This document shows, one piece after another, positions 13,101 to 18,899 of a stretch of DNA of 64,000 nucleotides (its first letter is position 1; the number at the start of each line of letters is the position of its first letter). The position numbers were made by a program, and so were the translations under genes. The notes beneath the pieces were generated by a model that saw only the letters and a list, made by a program, of their open reading frames with translations, ran no database searches and was not told the origin of the DNA. Where the stretch lies: NCBI GenBank assembly GCA_907165275.2, contig OU015654.1, positions 11,549,501-11,613,500 on the forward strand, written 5' to 3'. The stretch comes from Zygaena filipendulae. Lineage: Eukaryota; Arthropoda; Insecta; Lepidoptera; Zygaenidae.

Positions 13101-15928
13101 AGATCTATGCAAATACCTAGATAGTGGAATTTTAAAAAAAAGGCGTTAGTGTAGGTAAAGCAATACTAATTGCTATGAGTTCAATGTTCAATGTATATTT
13201 TATTACAACAAACTTTCAAGACAAACTTTCAAAACAATAATAAAGTGTTATTAATTAAAATTTAAATAACACAAAAATAAATATAGGTACCTATCCAATT
13301 TGTATATTTTGTAAGATTACAAAATTATCTGATATACTTGTTGATGTTCCCTAATATTATATCTCACTATCTTCATAGTTTTCACTTTACTTATTGCTGT
13401 TATCAAACTATTGTTTATTGATAAACTATCATTTACCCACAGTTTCAGTTGTGTTAATTTCAGAGTTCCCGCGAGAATTCCAGAGAATTCCACAAAAATA
13501 CCCTATGTCCTTCTCTGTACCCCTGACAACCATTAAGCCGTGAAAGTGCAACAAACAAACAAAATATGAACTCACTTTCACATTTATAATAGTAAGGATG
13601 TGTATCTAGACACCTAGTAGCGTGGCAAGCCAAGTTCAATCAAAGAAAAAGGAAATGGCAGCGCAGCAGCCATGTGTAGTATGTATGTACTGCACAACAT
13701 ACATGTGGGCCCATGTTTGTCGGTGGACCTATGCTCATTGGTGGAACCATGCTCGTTTGTGGACCCATATTTGCTGGAGGTCTCATATTTGTTGGAGGAC
13801 CCATATTGGATTGAGGTCCCATGCCAGTTGTGCATGTATGTAGTACATACGTACATACATACATGTGCTGTAGTAGCCATAGTACATGCACCATTTTGAT
13901 ATATTAATGAATCAAATCAAAACAATTAAATCAGAAGTTTTACTATATAAAAAAAACTGTAACTCACTCAGGACTGCAGTTTGGTGCCTCTGAAAACTGA
14001 TTTCCCAGTCTTATCTCTGGAGGTTCATCTGGATATTCAGGCAGTATGTGTCTGCACTGCATCAGATCAACCATATGGTGGCCCCAAAGCTGATCAAAAC
14101 CCTGCTTGGTCACACTTAACTGTCCCATTTGCTGAGTCAAACCTTGTGCATTATATTGCTGGGGATATGGTCTGTTCACATTAGGTTGAGGCATTTGACC
14201 AGGCTGACTTGGGAAGTTACTCTGTGGCATTTGTGGATATCTATTCTGCATATTACTCATTGCTCCTGAAGGCATCTGTGGCTGATTTGGTGGCACACTT
14301 TGTGGTCCCATACTAGGTGGTGGTCCTAGATTCGTTGGTGGACCTATGCCCATTGGTGGACCCATGCTTGCTGGTGGGCCCATGCTTAATGGTGGGCCCA
14401 TGCTTGTCAGTGGTCCTGTGCTCGTTGGTGGGCCCATGCTTGTAGGTGCACCCATACTCAATGGTGGGCCCATGCTTGTTTGTGGACCCATGCTTGCTAG
14501 TGGGGCCATGCTTGTTGGTGGACCCATACTCACTGGTGGGCCCATGTTTGTCGGTGGACCTATGTTCATTGATGGAACCATGCTCGTTTGTGGACCCATA
14601 TTTGCTGGAGGTCTCATATTTGTTGGAGGACCCATATTGGATTGAGGTCCCATGCCAGTTGATGGGCCCATATTAGGTGGAGTTCCTATTCTTCCATGTT
14701 GACCAAGACTTGTCGGTGGTCCCATATGTGTTGGTGGCCTCATACCTTGTTGTTGAGGGCCTTGAGATCCCATGCTATATGGTCCAATCTGCTGCCCCTT
14801 AAGAGATAAGTTGTGTGGATCTATTGCTGGACCACTTGACAAACCTGTATAGAGCTTTTGCTGTCCACTGAACTGATTTAAAGGTCTTGCTGGTGTATTC
14901 AATCCTTGCACTGGTCCTGGTGGCCCATTAGTAAGCAAACCAGAATGAGATAGGTCTGATGGAGGACCTCTCAATGGAACACTGGCTGGTGGGCCTGTAG
15001 TTGGGGGTCCAAATGGAGGTGGCCCAGACAATGGTTGTCCAGGCGTTGATAGCGCAGATGTAACAGGTATTGCAAAATTATTTCTGGATCCATTTACATC
15101 AACCCCTAGTCCTCTTACAGCTTGATGTTCTAATGGTGGTCTATTTACAAGGGTAGCACTGCTTATACTAGGGCCAGGTATGGTAGGACTATTCTTAGGT
15201 GGACCCGAAAGAGGTGGCCCAGATATAGTACTAGTAGTAGGAGCTTTGGACATTGGTTGACCCAATGGTTCTTGTCCAAAGGTAGGCCTCGATATATGTC
15301 CCAATCCATAATTTGCTACACTTGGTGGTGGAACTTTGGGTGCAACATCAGTTGATGACACTACAGTTTGAACAGGATTTTGTGCAGGAAACGAACCAAT
15401 AGGAGTGGATAAAGGAGGACCATTCATAATGGGTTTGTTATATTGACTAGATGTGAGTGATGGTGTATTGTCATTAATTTTTTCAGGTTGTTTAGAAAAG
15501 TTAGGATAATAAGGCATTGAAGTATTTACATTTTGTCTAGATGAAACTAGATCAGGTGGCGGGAGAGGATTTTGAAACATATTTGGACTTGGTGTCATTG
15601 TCTTGATTGGTGGTCTTATCGATGAGGACTCTAATCCTGGCTGTGGCGGAGGAGGCATCATTCCTGGTTGATTAAATGCTGGTGAACTACTCCCACTTTG
15701 ATTATAATTATTCACTTTTTGTATTTGATTGATGCTCTGGGGTGAGGACGTCGGTAAATGCATAGGACTGTTTGAACTTGAATCCTGCTTTTCTCCTACA
15801 TATCCTGGCGGTAGTTGACTAAGCGGTACTTGGCCGTATTGGTTGTGGTTAAGCACTTGTGACCCCGAGTTGATGTTGCCTAGTACAGGTCCCGAGGCGT
15901 TATAAGGGTTTGGTTGTGAGTTAGACAT
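412..15928 (-). CDS. Sec24AB: Sec24 A/B-class COPII coat subunit, complete gene (15 coding exons)
   Basis: Cargo-binding subunit of the Sec23/Sec24 inner COPII coat, which selects proteins for export from the endoplasmic reticulum. Coding exons, in transcript order: 15928-13968, 12692-12590, 12114-11988, 11017-10830, 10027-9874, 8980-8811, 8219-8146, 7854-7703, 7307-7154, 6660-6485, 5490-5380, 3206-3019, 2272-2019, 1630-1394, 523-412. They total 4161 nt, giving 1386 aa plus stop, and all junction phases agree. Residues 1-650 are disordered, rich in Pro/Gln/Asn and Met-Gly-Pro-Pro repeats. The zinc finger is C701/C704/C722/C725. The trunk follows (about 770-1005, with [20 protein letters not shown]), then the beta-sandwich (about 1010-1095), helical domain (about 1105-1225) and gelsolin-like domain (about 1270-1345). 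Text around the zinc finger ([12 protein letters not shown]...CNLCYRVND) matches the A/B class rather than C/D. The length exceeds what I recall for human SEC24A/B (about 1.1-1.27 kaa), mostly at the N-terminus. Assignment to Sec24 is near certain. Confidence 0.96.
650..1370. repeat. Degenerate TACTG-type pentanucleotide array
   Basis: About 700 bp of imperfect TACTG/TACCG/TATTG units in Sec24 intron 14. Any long reading frame here is an artefact of the repeat. Confidence 0.85.
1394..1630 (-). CDS. Sec24AB: Sec24 coding exon 14: gelsolin-like domain
   Basis: Encodes residues 1271-1349 and two bases of 1350: [20 protein letters not shown], then [15 protein letters not shown] and [16 protein letters not shown]. 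The family text here is REGAFLMDCGSVFYIWVG. Acceptor GCGTGGCAG, donor GTGAGC. Confidence 0.95.
1718..1877. mobile_element. MITE, about 160 bp
   Basis: Inverted ends AACTCGCCGAGTGACTAA and, reversed, AACTCGCCGGGTGACTAAT, enclosing a second inverted pair GCATACTATC/GATAGTATGC. No coding capacity. It lies in Sec24 intron 14. Target duplication not clear. Confidence 0.7.
2019..2272 (-). CDS. Sec24AB: Sec24 coding exon 13: helical/gelsolin linker with proline-acidic insert
   Basis: Encodes residues 1187-1270 and two bases of 1271. [15 protein letters not shown] and [16 protein letters not shown] are the conserved end of the helical region. Residues about 1233-1265 are a run of prolines and alanines followed by SDEEED, longer than the corresponding linker I recall in human SEC24A/B. 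Acceptor GTGTGCAG, donor GTAGGC. Confidence 0.94.
2296..2450. repeat. Degenerate CAGTA-type pentanucleotide array
   Basis: Units of CAGTA/TAGTA/CAATA, the reverse complement of the array at 650-1370, in the next intron of Sec24 (intron 13). The two arrays could pair in the pre-mRNA around exon 14. Confidence 0.8.
2485..2690 (+). mobile_element. Helitron-like fragment
   Basis: Starts ACTAATATTATAAAGAG and runs into a CAGACAGACAGACGGACGG tract as in other window copies (36858-37172, 60807-61100). The 3' hairpin is lost. Confidence 0.5.
3019..3206 (-). CDS. Sec24AB: Sec24 coding exon 12: helical domain
   Basis: Encodes residues 1124-1186: [20 protein letters not shown], then [16 protein letters not shown], the conserved helical region before the [12 protein letters not shown] segment. 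The sequence is very GC-rich with Ala/Gly-rich loops. Acceptor CACCGGCAG, donor GTCAGT. Confidence 0.94.
3747..4584. mobile_element. Foldback MITE (outer), interrupted by a second element
   Basis: Right end reversed reads CCCCCTAGTCAAACTGACAT, then TCTACAATCGG. The left end CCCCTAGCCAAA is separated from its continuation TTGACATTCAACAATCG by the 628-bp element at 3761-4388. The inner arms (4402-4563) pair over about 70 bp, including CATGTCACTTGGTCAGCCAA. It lies in Sec24 intron 11. Confidence 0.8.
3761..4388. mobile_element. 628-bp non-autonomous DNA transposon with TA target duplication
   Basis: Terminal inverted repeats GGGTACTTGCATGAA and TTCATGCAAGTACCC, flanked on both sides by TA (3759-3760 and 4389-4390), suggesting a Tc1/mariner-type element. 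Carries TGACGTCAC at 3941 and TGACGTCAT at 4231. No transposase frame. Nested in the foldback MITE 3747-4584. Confidence 0.85.
4660..4765. repeat. GTGTT/GTGTG-rich degenerate array
   Basis: Imperfect GTGTTGTGT units in Sec24 intron 11. Confidence 0.7.
4911..5147. mobile_element. hAT-type MITE, 237 bp, with 8-bp target duplication
   Basis: TIRs CATCGACCACACAGCCCATA plus GACGCCTAA at the left and the exact complement at the right. Flanked by perfect 8-bp duplications CATATTAC at 4903-4910 and 5148-5155, the size expected for hAT. Internal doubled motif CCAATCACGGCGT. Confidence 0.9.
5318..5374. repeat. TATG tetranucleotide microsatellite
   Basis: About 12 units of (TATG/TACG)n, ending within the donor region of Sec24 exon 11. 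Confidence 0.9.
5380..5490 (-). CDS. Sec24AB: Sec24 coding exon 11: helical domain start
   Basis: Encodes residues 1087-1123 and one base of 1124: [20 protein letters not shown] and [17 protein letters not shown]. Acceptor GTGTTGCAG, donor GTCAGT. Confidence 0.95.
5550..5990 (+). mobile_element. Helitron-like copy split by a MITE
   Basis: CCCGCGGGAACTCC...CGCGGGTGAAACT (5570-5608) resumes after 5934 as TAAATTTGCACACTACACGT and a degraded GGATACCTTTATCCCG. Comparison with intact copies shows the MITE 5612-5933 was inserted into it. Confidence 0.75.
5612..5933 (+). mobile_element. MITE family B, copy 1
   Basis: 322 bp, starting GGGATGTGGACTAC and ending AGTCCACATGCCC. Subterminal arms share AGTCCGTC and ACGTATTTTTT. 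Carries AACGTCAC (5756) and TGACGTCAC (5801-5809). Apparent AT duplication at the target. Confidence 0.85.
6127..6427 (+). mobile_element. Helitron-like copy
   Basis: Starts TTATTATAAATGCGAAAG and ends with hairpin CGCGTGAAACCGCG then GGGAACAGCAAG (CTAG mutated to CAAG). Contains the family block GAAGGACATAGGGTAC. Terminates 57 bp from the Sec24 exon 10 donor. Confidence 0.75.
6485..6660 (-). CDS. Sec24AB: Sec24 coding exon 10: beta-sandwich
   Basis: Encodes residues 1028-1086 and one base of 1087: [20 protein letters not shown], then [20 protein letters not shown] and [12 protein letters not shown]. Acceptor CATCGGCAG. The donor is AAAG/GTCGCC, again non-consensus after GT. The continuous family match [11 protein letters not shown] across the junction supports it. 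Confidence 0.94.
6726..6837. mobile_element. Small MITE with TAGATGGGCAAT ends
   Basis: TIRs TAGATGGGCAAT/ATTGCCCATCTA flanked by TA, with internal GGTTTAAACC and GGTTCAAACC motifs. A related truncated piece lies at 53895-53985. Confidence 0.75.
6893..7135. repeat. TG-rich microsatellite
   Basis: About 240 bp of (TG)n with interspersed TGCG and TCTG units in Sec24 intron 9. The reading frames over it in all phases are spurious. Confidence 0.9.
7154..7307 (-). CDS. Sec24AB: Sec24 coding exon 9
   Basis: Encodes residues 977-1027 and two bases of 1028: [17 protein letters not shown], then [19 protein letters not shown], joining the trunk to the beta-sandwich. Acceptor TTGTCCTCAG, donor GTGGGC. 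A long TG-rich array follows in the intron. Confidence 0.95.
7703..7854 (-). CDS. Sec24AB: Sec24 coding exon 8
   Basis: Encodes residues 926-976 and one base of 977: [40 protein letters not shown] and [11 protein letters not shown]. Acceptor AATTCGCAG, donor GTGAGT. The sequence immediately upstream of the acceptor is the terminus of a MITE (see 7869-7912). Confidence 0.95.
7869..7912. mobile_element. MITE family C terminal fragment next to a splice acceptor
   Basis: GGGTATGTTCCGTTATCACG, then GATAGCACTGG, matches the right terminus (reversed) of the element at 10072-10398. Its outer end is 12 bp from the AG of Sec24 exon 8. Confidence 0.65.
7925..8055 (-). mobile_element. SINE/RTE-like remnant
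   Basis: On the minus strand contains GTGAAGGAAAACATCGTGAG, a motif common in lepidopteran RTE/SINE tails. The plus strand has a tRNA B-box-like GGGTTTGAACCTACG and ACCAACAACTGAGTTATC. Short and degenerate. Confidence 0.5.
8146..8219 (-). CDS. Sec24AB: Sec24 coding exon 7
   Basis: A 74-nt exon, bounded by CTGCTCCAG and GTGAGG, encoding residues 902-925 and two bases of 926: [20 protein letters not shown], then ALQS. This is the conserved GGR...FQ strand of the trunk. Found by frame and homology, as it is too short for an ORF scan. Confidence 0.95.
8255..8790. repeat. GTGTGGTGT degenerate satellite
   Basis: Over 500 bp of imperfect GTGTGGTGTAGTGTGG-type units with longer-period blocks (for example ATCGTGCAGAG(C/T)GGTGTGGTG repeated near 8520, 8610 and 8680) filling Sec24 intron 6. 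Confidence 0.85.
8811..8980 (-). CDS. Sec24AB: Sec24 coding exon 6: trunk domain
   Basis: Encodes residues 845-901, [20 protein letters not shown] and [13 protein letters not shown]. Between these lies an Ala/Pro-rich stretch ([10 protein letters not shown]) encoded by a GCG/CCC-rich tract, where family members usually have unrelated loop sequence. Acceptor TTGACAG, donor GTGAGC. Confidence 0.95.
9034..9276. mobile_element. Foldback MITE family A, copy 1
   Basis: TIR GTTACGGCCGCACTCAGAGT, then CGACTTTAATGATTACTTA, and its complement at 9221-9276. The palindrome extends inward through TTTTAAAACAAAACT and TTAATGTTAATTGGCATTTAA. A second copy is at 50820-51042. Confidence 0.85.
9527..9815 (+). 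mobile_element. MITE family B, copy 2 (degenerate)
   Basis: Contains TTTAGTCCGTCAGTTAG, AATAGACACATATAC and GACCGACTAAAAACC. The CRE-like palindromes have decayed. Ends 58 bp from the Sec24 exon 5 donor. Confidence 0.7.
9874..10027 (-). CDS. Sec24AB: Sec24 coding exon 5: trunk domain
   Basis: Encodes residues 794-844 and one base of 845: [20 protein letters not shown], then [14 protein letters not shown] and the end of the segment, MTVLDID. Acceptor AATCTCAG, donor GTGAGC. Confidence 0.96.
10072..10398. mobile_element. MITE family C, about 327 bp
   Basis: Left end TTGGGTGTGTTCCGGTATCA, right end reversed TTAATGGGTATGTTCTGTTA. Both are followed inward by (A)CGGATAGCA or TGATAGCA. No coding capacity. 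A terminal fragment recurs at 7869-7912. Confidence 0.65.
10400..10712 (+). mobile_element. Helitron-like copy with intact 3' end
   Basis: Contains ACAGAGAAGGACATAGGCTA and CCCGGAATTCCCACGG. Ends ACGCGGGTGAAACCGCGGGG then AACAGCTAG followed by T. The hairpin plus CTAG/T end is Helitron-like. Confidence 0.8.
10830..11017 (-). CDS. Sec24AB: Sec24 coding exon 4: start of trunk domain
   Basis: Encodes residues 731-793, from [20 protein letters not shown] through [18 protein letters not shown], the first strand of the vWA-like trunk. The acceptor is CGTGTCCAG. The donor is CAG/GTGCCC, which departs from GTRAGT but is forced by the protein alignment on both sides. Confidence 0.94.
11112..11160. 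repeat. 49-bp hairpin
   Basis: Outer arms GCAAAAGAAGTT/AACTTCTTTTGC enclose TTAGAGCAAATGCTCTAA. It resembles a decayed palindromic MITE core. Confidence 0.6.
11391..11647. mobile_element. Foldback MITE, about 255 bp
   Basis: Ends CAGACATCGAGCGTGCCAGA and, reversed, CAGACATTGAGCGAGCCAGA. Internal arms GCAGACAAAATAATATTCTT / AAAGAATATTTTGTCGGC. The inverted ends extend outward to TTTATAT. It lies in Sec24 intron 3. Confidence 0.75.
11666..11875 (-). mobile_element. Helitron-like copy
   Basis: Reverse orientation: CAAGCTGTTCCGCGCGGTTT then CACCC, and TTCCTGCGGGAGTTTC further in. Tail TTTATAATATGTAAGG matches the family 5' end. Confidence 0.65.
11988..12114 (-). CDS. Sec24AB: Sec24 coding exon 3: zinc finger
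   Basis: Bounded by GTCGACAG and GTGAGT. Encodes residues 689-730 and the first base of 731. It holds all four zinc ligands of the Sec23/Sec24 finger (CRAC and CNLC, spacing C-x2-C-x17-C-x2-C), with [16 protein letters not shown] between them. Confidence 0.96.
12343..12440 (-). mobile_element. Helitron-like fragment
   Basis: CTAGCTGTTTCCCGCGAAGA, then CCCAAGGGAATTCCGAG and ACCCTATGTCCT: a short 3' end in reverse orientation. Confidence 0.6.
12590..12692 (-). CDS. Sec24AB: Sec24 coding exon 2
   Basis: Bounded by ATTTACAG and GTAAGT. Encodes residues 654-688, including [20 protein letters not shown] and [13 protein letters not shown], the conserved lead-in to the Sec24 zinc finger. Too short for a simple ORF scan to catch. 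Confidence 0.95.
13440..13605 (-). mobile_element. Helitron-like copy, 3' end degraded
   Basis: CCCGCGAGAATTCC, ACCCTATGTCCTTCTCTG, then CACTTTCACATTTATAATAG in reverse orientation. The terminal hairpin is missing. Confidence 0.65.
13705..13830 (-). pseudogene. Intronic duplicate of part of Sec24 coding exon 1
   Basis: 126 bp without gaps matching 14536-14661 of the upstream coding exon, with two substitutions that I can see. It encodes the same Met-Gly-Pro-Pro repeat text on the minus strand but has no flanking splice sites. It is bracketed by inverted ATGTATGTA-type sequence (13677-13704 and 13833-13861). An unspliced partial exon copy, probably not translated. Confidence 0.85.
13968..15928 (-). 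CDS. Sec24AB: Sec24 coding exon 1: disordered N-terminus
   Basis: Starts [10 protein letters not shown] at 15928 and ends with SP plus a split Glu codon at donor GTGAGT (13967). It encodes residues 1-653 and part of 654. The composition is Pro, Gln, Ser, Asn and Gly, with Gly-Pro-Pro runs. Residues coded by about 14340-14680 form degenerate repeats of the type MGPPTS-MGPP. Codons are AT-rich at third positions, unlike the GC-rich downstream exons. The frame stays open upstream of the ATG to 15952, but CTTTCCAG just 5' of it looks like a splice acceptor, so I place the start at MSNSQ. Confidence 0.93.
14340..14680 (-). repeat. Coding tandem repeat in Sec24 exon 1
   Basis: Degenerate 24-30 bp units coding for [18 protein letters not shown] variants. 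The period varies in multiples of three, so the frame is kept. A hotspot for length change. Confidence 0.85.
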
Positions 15929-16310
15929 GACTTTGTAATCTGGAAAGATCAAGTTCTTCAGAATAATATAACGTAAAATTAAATTGCGTCATTGTTTATA
16001 GTGAATCGTAATTAACAAATGTTAGTTTACTTCAGTTAAAAGTTTATATCGACAAGGTTATTCAATTTAAACATGGAATTTTAGTGACTACGAGTTACGA
16101 CCATTGAAACCAGAAGGGCAACTCCTTGATACAAGATAAAAAGTATTACTTACCGAAGCCAAGATTGAGTAAAAACAATATTCACAAATTATATAAGCTT
16201 TACCATTATCTTTTTATTACACAGCACATGAATAAATTGCCTTTTTTGCGATATTAACAACAGTCCCGACCCCGACTTACGTGGCTTAGCTATCCGAAAG
16301 CGCCCTCTAT
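15929..16310 (-). promoter_or_regulatory. Sec24 5' leader and promoter region (inferred)
   Basis: CTTTCCAG ending at 15940, 12 nt upstream of the ATG, looks like a 3' splice site. Further upstream the minus strand has CTTCG/GTAAGTAA (donor at 16153) and CCAC/GTAAGT (donor at 16280). A non-coding first exon ending at one of these, then a leader intron, is the simplest reading. A TATA-like TTTATAGAGGG lies near 16305. The true start site needs transcript data. Confidence 0.4.
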
Positions 16311-16383
16311 AAATGAGAAATGACAATGACAAATCTGCATGTCATGTCAATTATTTGACATCCTACGTCAAAAGTTATGTTAC

Positions 16384-16829
16384 CAGGTGTGCGTTCCGTG
16401 GATTTGGGCGAAGTTGTTCGGTTAAAATTTCACTCGTTTGAGTTGCAACCAAGCCACAGAACGATCGAGTTGTTTTTATAACCTCAAAATATTTGAAATT
16501 TCAGGCGCCATTTGTTTTCTCTCAACTCACATTGCAAATAAGACTGTTTTACATCCAATTATAAACTTTTTGTGACTACGGCACCTCCCCTTTGTTCGTA
16601 AGAACTCCGATTAATTTCAAAAAAGGGTGGTGTCGTAGTCACAAAAAGTTTATAATTGGATGTAAAACAGTCTTATTTGCAATGTGAGTTGGGAAAAAAC
16701 AAATGGCGCCGGAAATTTCAAATATTTTGAGGTTATAAAAACAACTCGATCGTTCTGTGGCTTGGTTGCAACTCAAACGAGTGAAATTTTAACCTAACAA
16801 CTGCGCCCAAATCCACGGAACGCACACCA
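16384..16829. mobile_element. Large foldback element with about 200-bp arms
   Basis: Left arm from GGTGTGCGTTCCGTGGATTT (16386) to ACTTTTTGTGACTACG. The right arm is its near-perfect complement, ending at 16828, with a spacer of about 45 bp containing AAGAACTCCGATT. Flanked by the direct repeat GTTAC (16379-16383 and 16830-16834). No coding capacity. It abuts the inferred Sec24 promoter. Confidence 0.88.
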
Positions 16830-17222
16830 GTTACAATAGTTGTCTATGGTGTCGTTTGGCGGGATTTGAGCAAAATTATTTATTTATTTAAGTGAATATA
16901 CATTTTTGCTGTTTAAGATTTTAATTGAACGTCATTTTTATTTCTTAGTTAATCGTGATTAATATTGTTTAAAGTAGTAGATTTTGCACAATAGTGATCC
17001 ATGAACAGTGTGTGGAAACACTGAAATAAGATAAAAAAATGGGACGTTCGTAGCCCGTAAAGAAATTGTCGTTTTACAGTATGTTCTCTTATTCGTCTGT
17101 GGTTTTACTATCCAACTTCCGACCAATTAAACCATAGTTTAGTTTAATTGGTCCATGCTTTTACATAATAAATTTAATTTATTAACAAAATAACAACGAA
17201 CTCCGCTTTACCGCCAATTTTT

Positions 17223-17292
17223 ATTTTATTTTATAGGTAGTTTGTGCCGAAAGGTAAATTTTATTTTATAGGTAGTTTGTGCCGAAAGGTAA
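17223..17292. repeat. Short tandem duplication
   Basis: TTTATAGGTAGTTTGTGCCG then AAAGGTAAA occurs twice in tandem with a period of about 37 bp. It is followed by an inverted CAGACGAA/TTCGTCTG pair. Confidence 0.8.
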
Positions 17293-17735
17293 ACGCATCT
17301 GTGGCTAATGGCTATATACCTATAGCCCTCAGACGAAATAAAAAGTTCGTCTGAGCTATAGTGTATGAAAGAGTTCTAAATTCAAACAGCAGGCGCGCTC
17401 TTCGTTCCAAATTCAAAGAACCCGCCGGGAAGTGATTTTGGTTTTTCAGTCTACGTAAATATGATGCCTACTTCGCGTGTTCTTTAATCAAAAGAAACCC
17501 CCTCCCTGCTTCCGATATGAATGTGTCAAAATCCATTGATCGCGTGCGATTCGTAGAATGTCTCGTTAGAGAGTATTATTTTCTTTGGTCTCGGTTAAGC
17601 TGCGCGGGGCGACAGTGACGCGGGTCGGCGTTCTGTGTGGCCCGTGGCGACCACAATAGGCGAGTCGCGGACACTGCATGCTGTAGCGAATATACGAAAA
17701 AGTGCTGTCGCTGACCACCAGTCACAAACTACTTA

Positions 17736-18692
17736 GGTCCGTATTAATAGTCAGTTCTCAAGTTGACGTACTCACTTGAGATCATCGGTGAGATGGTGTT
17801 CTAATTAATAAACGTTACTTAAGTATAAAACTGGTCATCATCTTGAGTAGACGGTCTCAAGTGAGCACCGCACGTATTAATAGACGAAACTCCAAACTCA
17901 AGATCATCATTTGACGTTTGATAAGTCTGGATCAACTGAGTCAAGTAAAACACGGACTTGAGATCATCTTGAGTTTGTGCTACTATTAACTTTATTGAAT
18001 CAAAATGGATTTTGAAATTATTTTGAATAATATTGAGCACTATGATGTTATTGATCAGTACGAGGATTTATTCTGGACGTATTGTTTACCAAAAACGCAC
18101 ATTAGGGATCCATATTTTCAATTATATTCGAATATTTTTTCAAAATATCCAAGAATATCTTTTTTCTAAGCAATAAATATGTTTTTTCGCCATCATATAC
18201 GTTATTATACGTTATATTCGGAAAAAATTAATTCGGACAAAACGAAAAGTGAAAAACTTTAGAATTTCGCGCGCCAATAGCTATTATTTTTTAGCTCGCA
18301 AGAGCGGGCAGGCAAAGGGACTAAGCCGTATACAGCCTTGTCTATTGCAACGCATTTCCTTTTTACCATATTTGAAGTAAAATTAAATTTTTTATACAGA
18401 ATTTAATGCAGAATTTAAATATTTTATGTTTTAACAATTTTTTATGACATAATCATTGGTAAAAGTGCAATTTCAATTAAAAAATTGCATTTTGTGCAGT
18501 AGCTGTAACGGAACGAATTCAATCTATTTTGACGTTTGTTGAGTCGGTCTCAAATGAGATGGTGAATGACAATCTCAAATGAAACCGCCCCAAGATAGGT
18601 TTATTAATTAGCACATGTTCTCACGTCTTAAGACGGTATCAAGTAGTCATGTTATTGAGCTTGTACTTGAGAACTGACTATTAATACGGACC
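17736..18692. mobile_element. PIF/Harbinger-type element, 957 bp
   Basis: TIR GGTCCGTATTAATAGTCAGT then TCTCAAGT at the left and its complement at the right, flanked by TTA on both sides (17733-17735, 18693-18695), the target size of PIF/Harbinger. Holds a 54-aa relic frame (18005-18169). Internal TTGAGATCATC motifs are repeated. Too short to be autonomous. Confidence 0.85.
18005..18169 (+). pseudogene. Possible truncated Harbinger transposase N-terminus
   Basis: 54-aa frame MDFEIILNNIEHYDVIDQYE, then LPKTHIRDPYFQLYSN. The (K/P)xxIRDxxxxxxxY text resembles the N-terminal region of Harbinger transposases. It lies inside an element with Harbinger-type ends. No DDE catalytic region remains. The family match is from recollection, hence modest confidence. 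Confidence 0.45.
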
Positions 18693-18899
18693 TTAGAGAC
18701 CCACCAGTGGCTGTGGTCGGTGGCCCGTTTGCGCCGAGCCTTAGTGGGTAGGTCGCCCATTTCAGGGCGGAGTGCCACATAACCATCGCCCCGGCCCGGG
18801 GGTGGTGGTATACATGATGATGATGCATTTTCCCTGGGTCAAAAAAGGTAGTTCTAGTATAGGTTAATTAGGTAGGTACTTAGGTAGGTAATAAATATA

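Noticed and set aside
13614..13899. Frames over the intronic MGPP copy as a separate gene or exon
   Set aside because: It is a copy of exon 1 sequence without splice signals and runs into microsatellite on both sides.
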